The notes under the pieces: model-generated | What the model was told of the DNA's origin: nothing | Databases searched by the model: none | Seen by the model: the letters and a program-made list of their open reading frames with translations, nothing else | Source of the DNA: Bartonella tribocorum CIP 105476 | GTDB taxonomy: Bacteria > Pseudomonadota > Alphaproteobacteria > Rhizobiales > Rhizobiaceae | DNA: 64,000 nucleotides | Reading direction: 5' to 3' | NCBI RefSeq assembly: GCF_000196435.1 | Contig: NC_010161.1 | Coordinates: forward strand, 1,919,501 to 1,983,500 | Program-made: the position numbers and the translations under genes | Part shown: piece by piece, positions 63,072 to 64,000 of the stretch | Numbering within the stretch: position 1 is the stretch's first letter | How the letters are laid out: each line of letters starts with the position of its first letter

Positions 63072-63107
63072 TTTATCTCTTTCTTGTGTCTTCTGATACC
63101 TTTTCAT

Positions 63108-63434
63108 ACAAAGCGATTATGATTTTGCTCTTTTATCTTTTAAAGAGCAAGGTATAAAACATCAACTTCATTTAATCAAACTAGGCCTCTATAAAGTAAT
63201 TTTCTGATAGATCAATTGATTATTCAGAATGAAGAGAATCTGTAACCATAAACCCTCCCCAATATAACTTCCTCTCTTTATCCCTCCTTATAAAGTGACC
63301 TCAATCATATACGGCAAAATCCCCCACAATTTCATCCTCTTTAAAAAAACTGAAGAGTTCCTATATAGGAGAATATTTTCATCATGCAATGATAATCAAG
63401 CTCTTTTTATCTTTGACGACACGAAAAGACACAC
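63108..63434. other. Intergenic region between the two binding-protein genes, nothing definite
   Basis: About 330 AT-rich bases. No ORF, no clear terminator for the upstream binding-protein gene and no convincing promoter, although the operon promoter should lie here if the genes are separate units. Confidence 0.4.
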
Positions 63435-64000
63435 TCATTTTTCAATTTCATTATAAAAAATACGCGGCGTACTATTCCAAACCCATTTTTTGATATCAGG
63501 TGTCATCGCGACAACACTATACTGTTGATAGATAAACGCATAAGGTCCTTTTTGCATCAGTTCACGTTGTAAATCAATATAGAGTTGTGCCCGTTTTTGT
63601 GAATCTTTTTGAAATAACGCCTCTTCAACTTTTTGATTCATCTCTGTATCAAAATACCCATTTTTCCAACTAGGATAAGCTGTATTTTTTGCCTCAAACC
63701 GATTATCCGGATTATAAACAAGACGTGAAGCCATGGTATGGGGATCCATAGACCCGCTATTCCACCCAATAAAAGACGTATCAAAAGCTCGTGCATCCAC
63801 CTTTGAAAACAATTGCGTACCTGCTAAACGCTCAATTTTAAGACGCACCCCTGCCTGTGCAGCACTATCTTGAAGGGACTGAGCAAGAGCTGAAGTCGCA
63901 GGGGTATTTGCAACAAGAAAATTGGCCTCAAAGCCATTCGGATAACCAGCCTCTGTTAAAAGCTGCTTGGCTTTTTGAATATCAAGCTTAAAGGGCTGCC
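63435..64000 (-). CDS. Second substrate-binding protein (SBP_bac_5), C-terminal part, cut by window edge
   Basis: Open frame from the right edge to the stop at 63435; about 188 residues seen. Paralogue of the protein at 61455-63071: KLDIQKAKQLLTEAGYPNGF, LAQSLQDSAAQAGVRLKIER and C-terminal MTPDIKKWVWNSTPRIFYNE. No internal start is needed; the GTG at 63848 only looks like one. The rest of the gene lies outside. Confidence 0.88.
   Translation of the reverse strand, partial: QPFKLDIQKAKQLLTEAGYPNGFEANFLVANTPATSALAQSLQDSAAQAGVRLKIERLAGTQLFSKVDARAFDTSFIGWNSGSMDPHTMASRLVYNPDNRFEAKNTAYPSWKNGYFDTEMNQKVEEALFQKDSQKRAQLYIDLQRELMQKGPYAFIYQQYSVVAMTPDIKKWVWNSTPRIFYNEIEK

Noticed and set aside
1..64000. 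CRISPR array
   Set aside because: The tandem repeats found are coding (autotransporter) or a two-copy 175-bp repeat; no regularly spaced short repeats with unique spacers were seen.
1..64000. Insertion sequence elements
   Set aside because: The only transposase recognised is the phage MuA type; no IS-family transposase or flanking inverted repeats were seen.

Overview
The window looks like a chromosomal segment of a low-GC alphaproteobacterium, most likely Bartonella. This is an inference from three large autotransporters sharing one passenger/barrel type, a siderophore ABC operon, a dipeptide ABC operon and a Mu-like prophage. No rRNA or housekeeping gene is present to fix the species.

Layout. 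1-9375: two minus-strand autotransporter genes, the first cut by the left edge. The second is a 2219-residue protein with two passenger units before one barrel. 9376-13279: a divergent control region and a plus-strand iron/siderophore ABC operon (binding protein, two FecCD-type permeases, ATPase). 13367-13440: tRNA-Gln(CTG). About 13442-49580: an apparently complete Mu-like prophage of about 36 kb, nearly all minus strand. Read in phage order (right to left) it has a plus-strand repressor and Ner-like regulator; an early operon with DnaA-like, ParB-like, MuA and MuB proteins; GemA and Mor; then lysis (GH19 endolysin, holin, nested spanins), Mu-type head and P2-type contractile tail modules, ending with a D12 adenine methylase. 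49580-53465: a direct repeat of the last 3.9 kb of the prophage (methylase to C-terminal tape measure), a remnant of a second, almost identical prophage. 53707-57225: a third autotransporter, plus strand. 57691-64000: a minus-strand dipeptide-type ABC operon (two ATPases, two permeases, a binding protein) followed upstream by a second, truncated binding-protein gene.

How the parts work together. The phage early region should establish lysogeny or transposition. Mor then probably activates three late operons, because the same dyad (CTGACA-S-TGTCAG) lies 56 to 67 bases upstream of the first gene of the lysis, head and sheath/tail operons. The tail chaperone gene carries a clear -1 slippery site that joins two reading frames. 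The MuF head protein ends in a domain resembling the nuclease-fold toxins found on MuF proteins. The direct repeat is best explained by one phage transposing into the end of a sibling prophage. The autotransporters show signs of diversification: a G10 tract inside an open frame, tandem peptide repeats and a duplicated passenger.

Limits: all assignments come from reading sequence and recalling family features; no searches were run. Residue positions are approximate.
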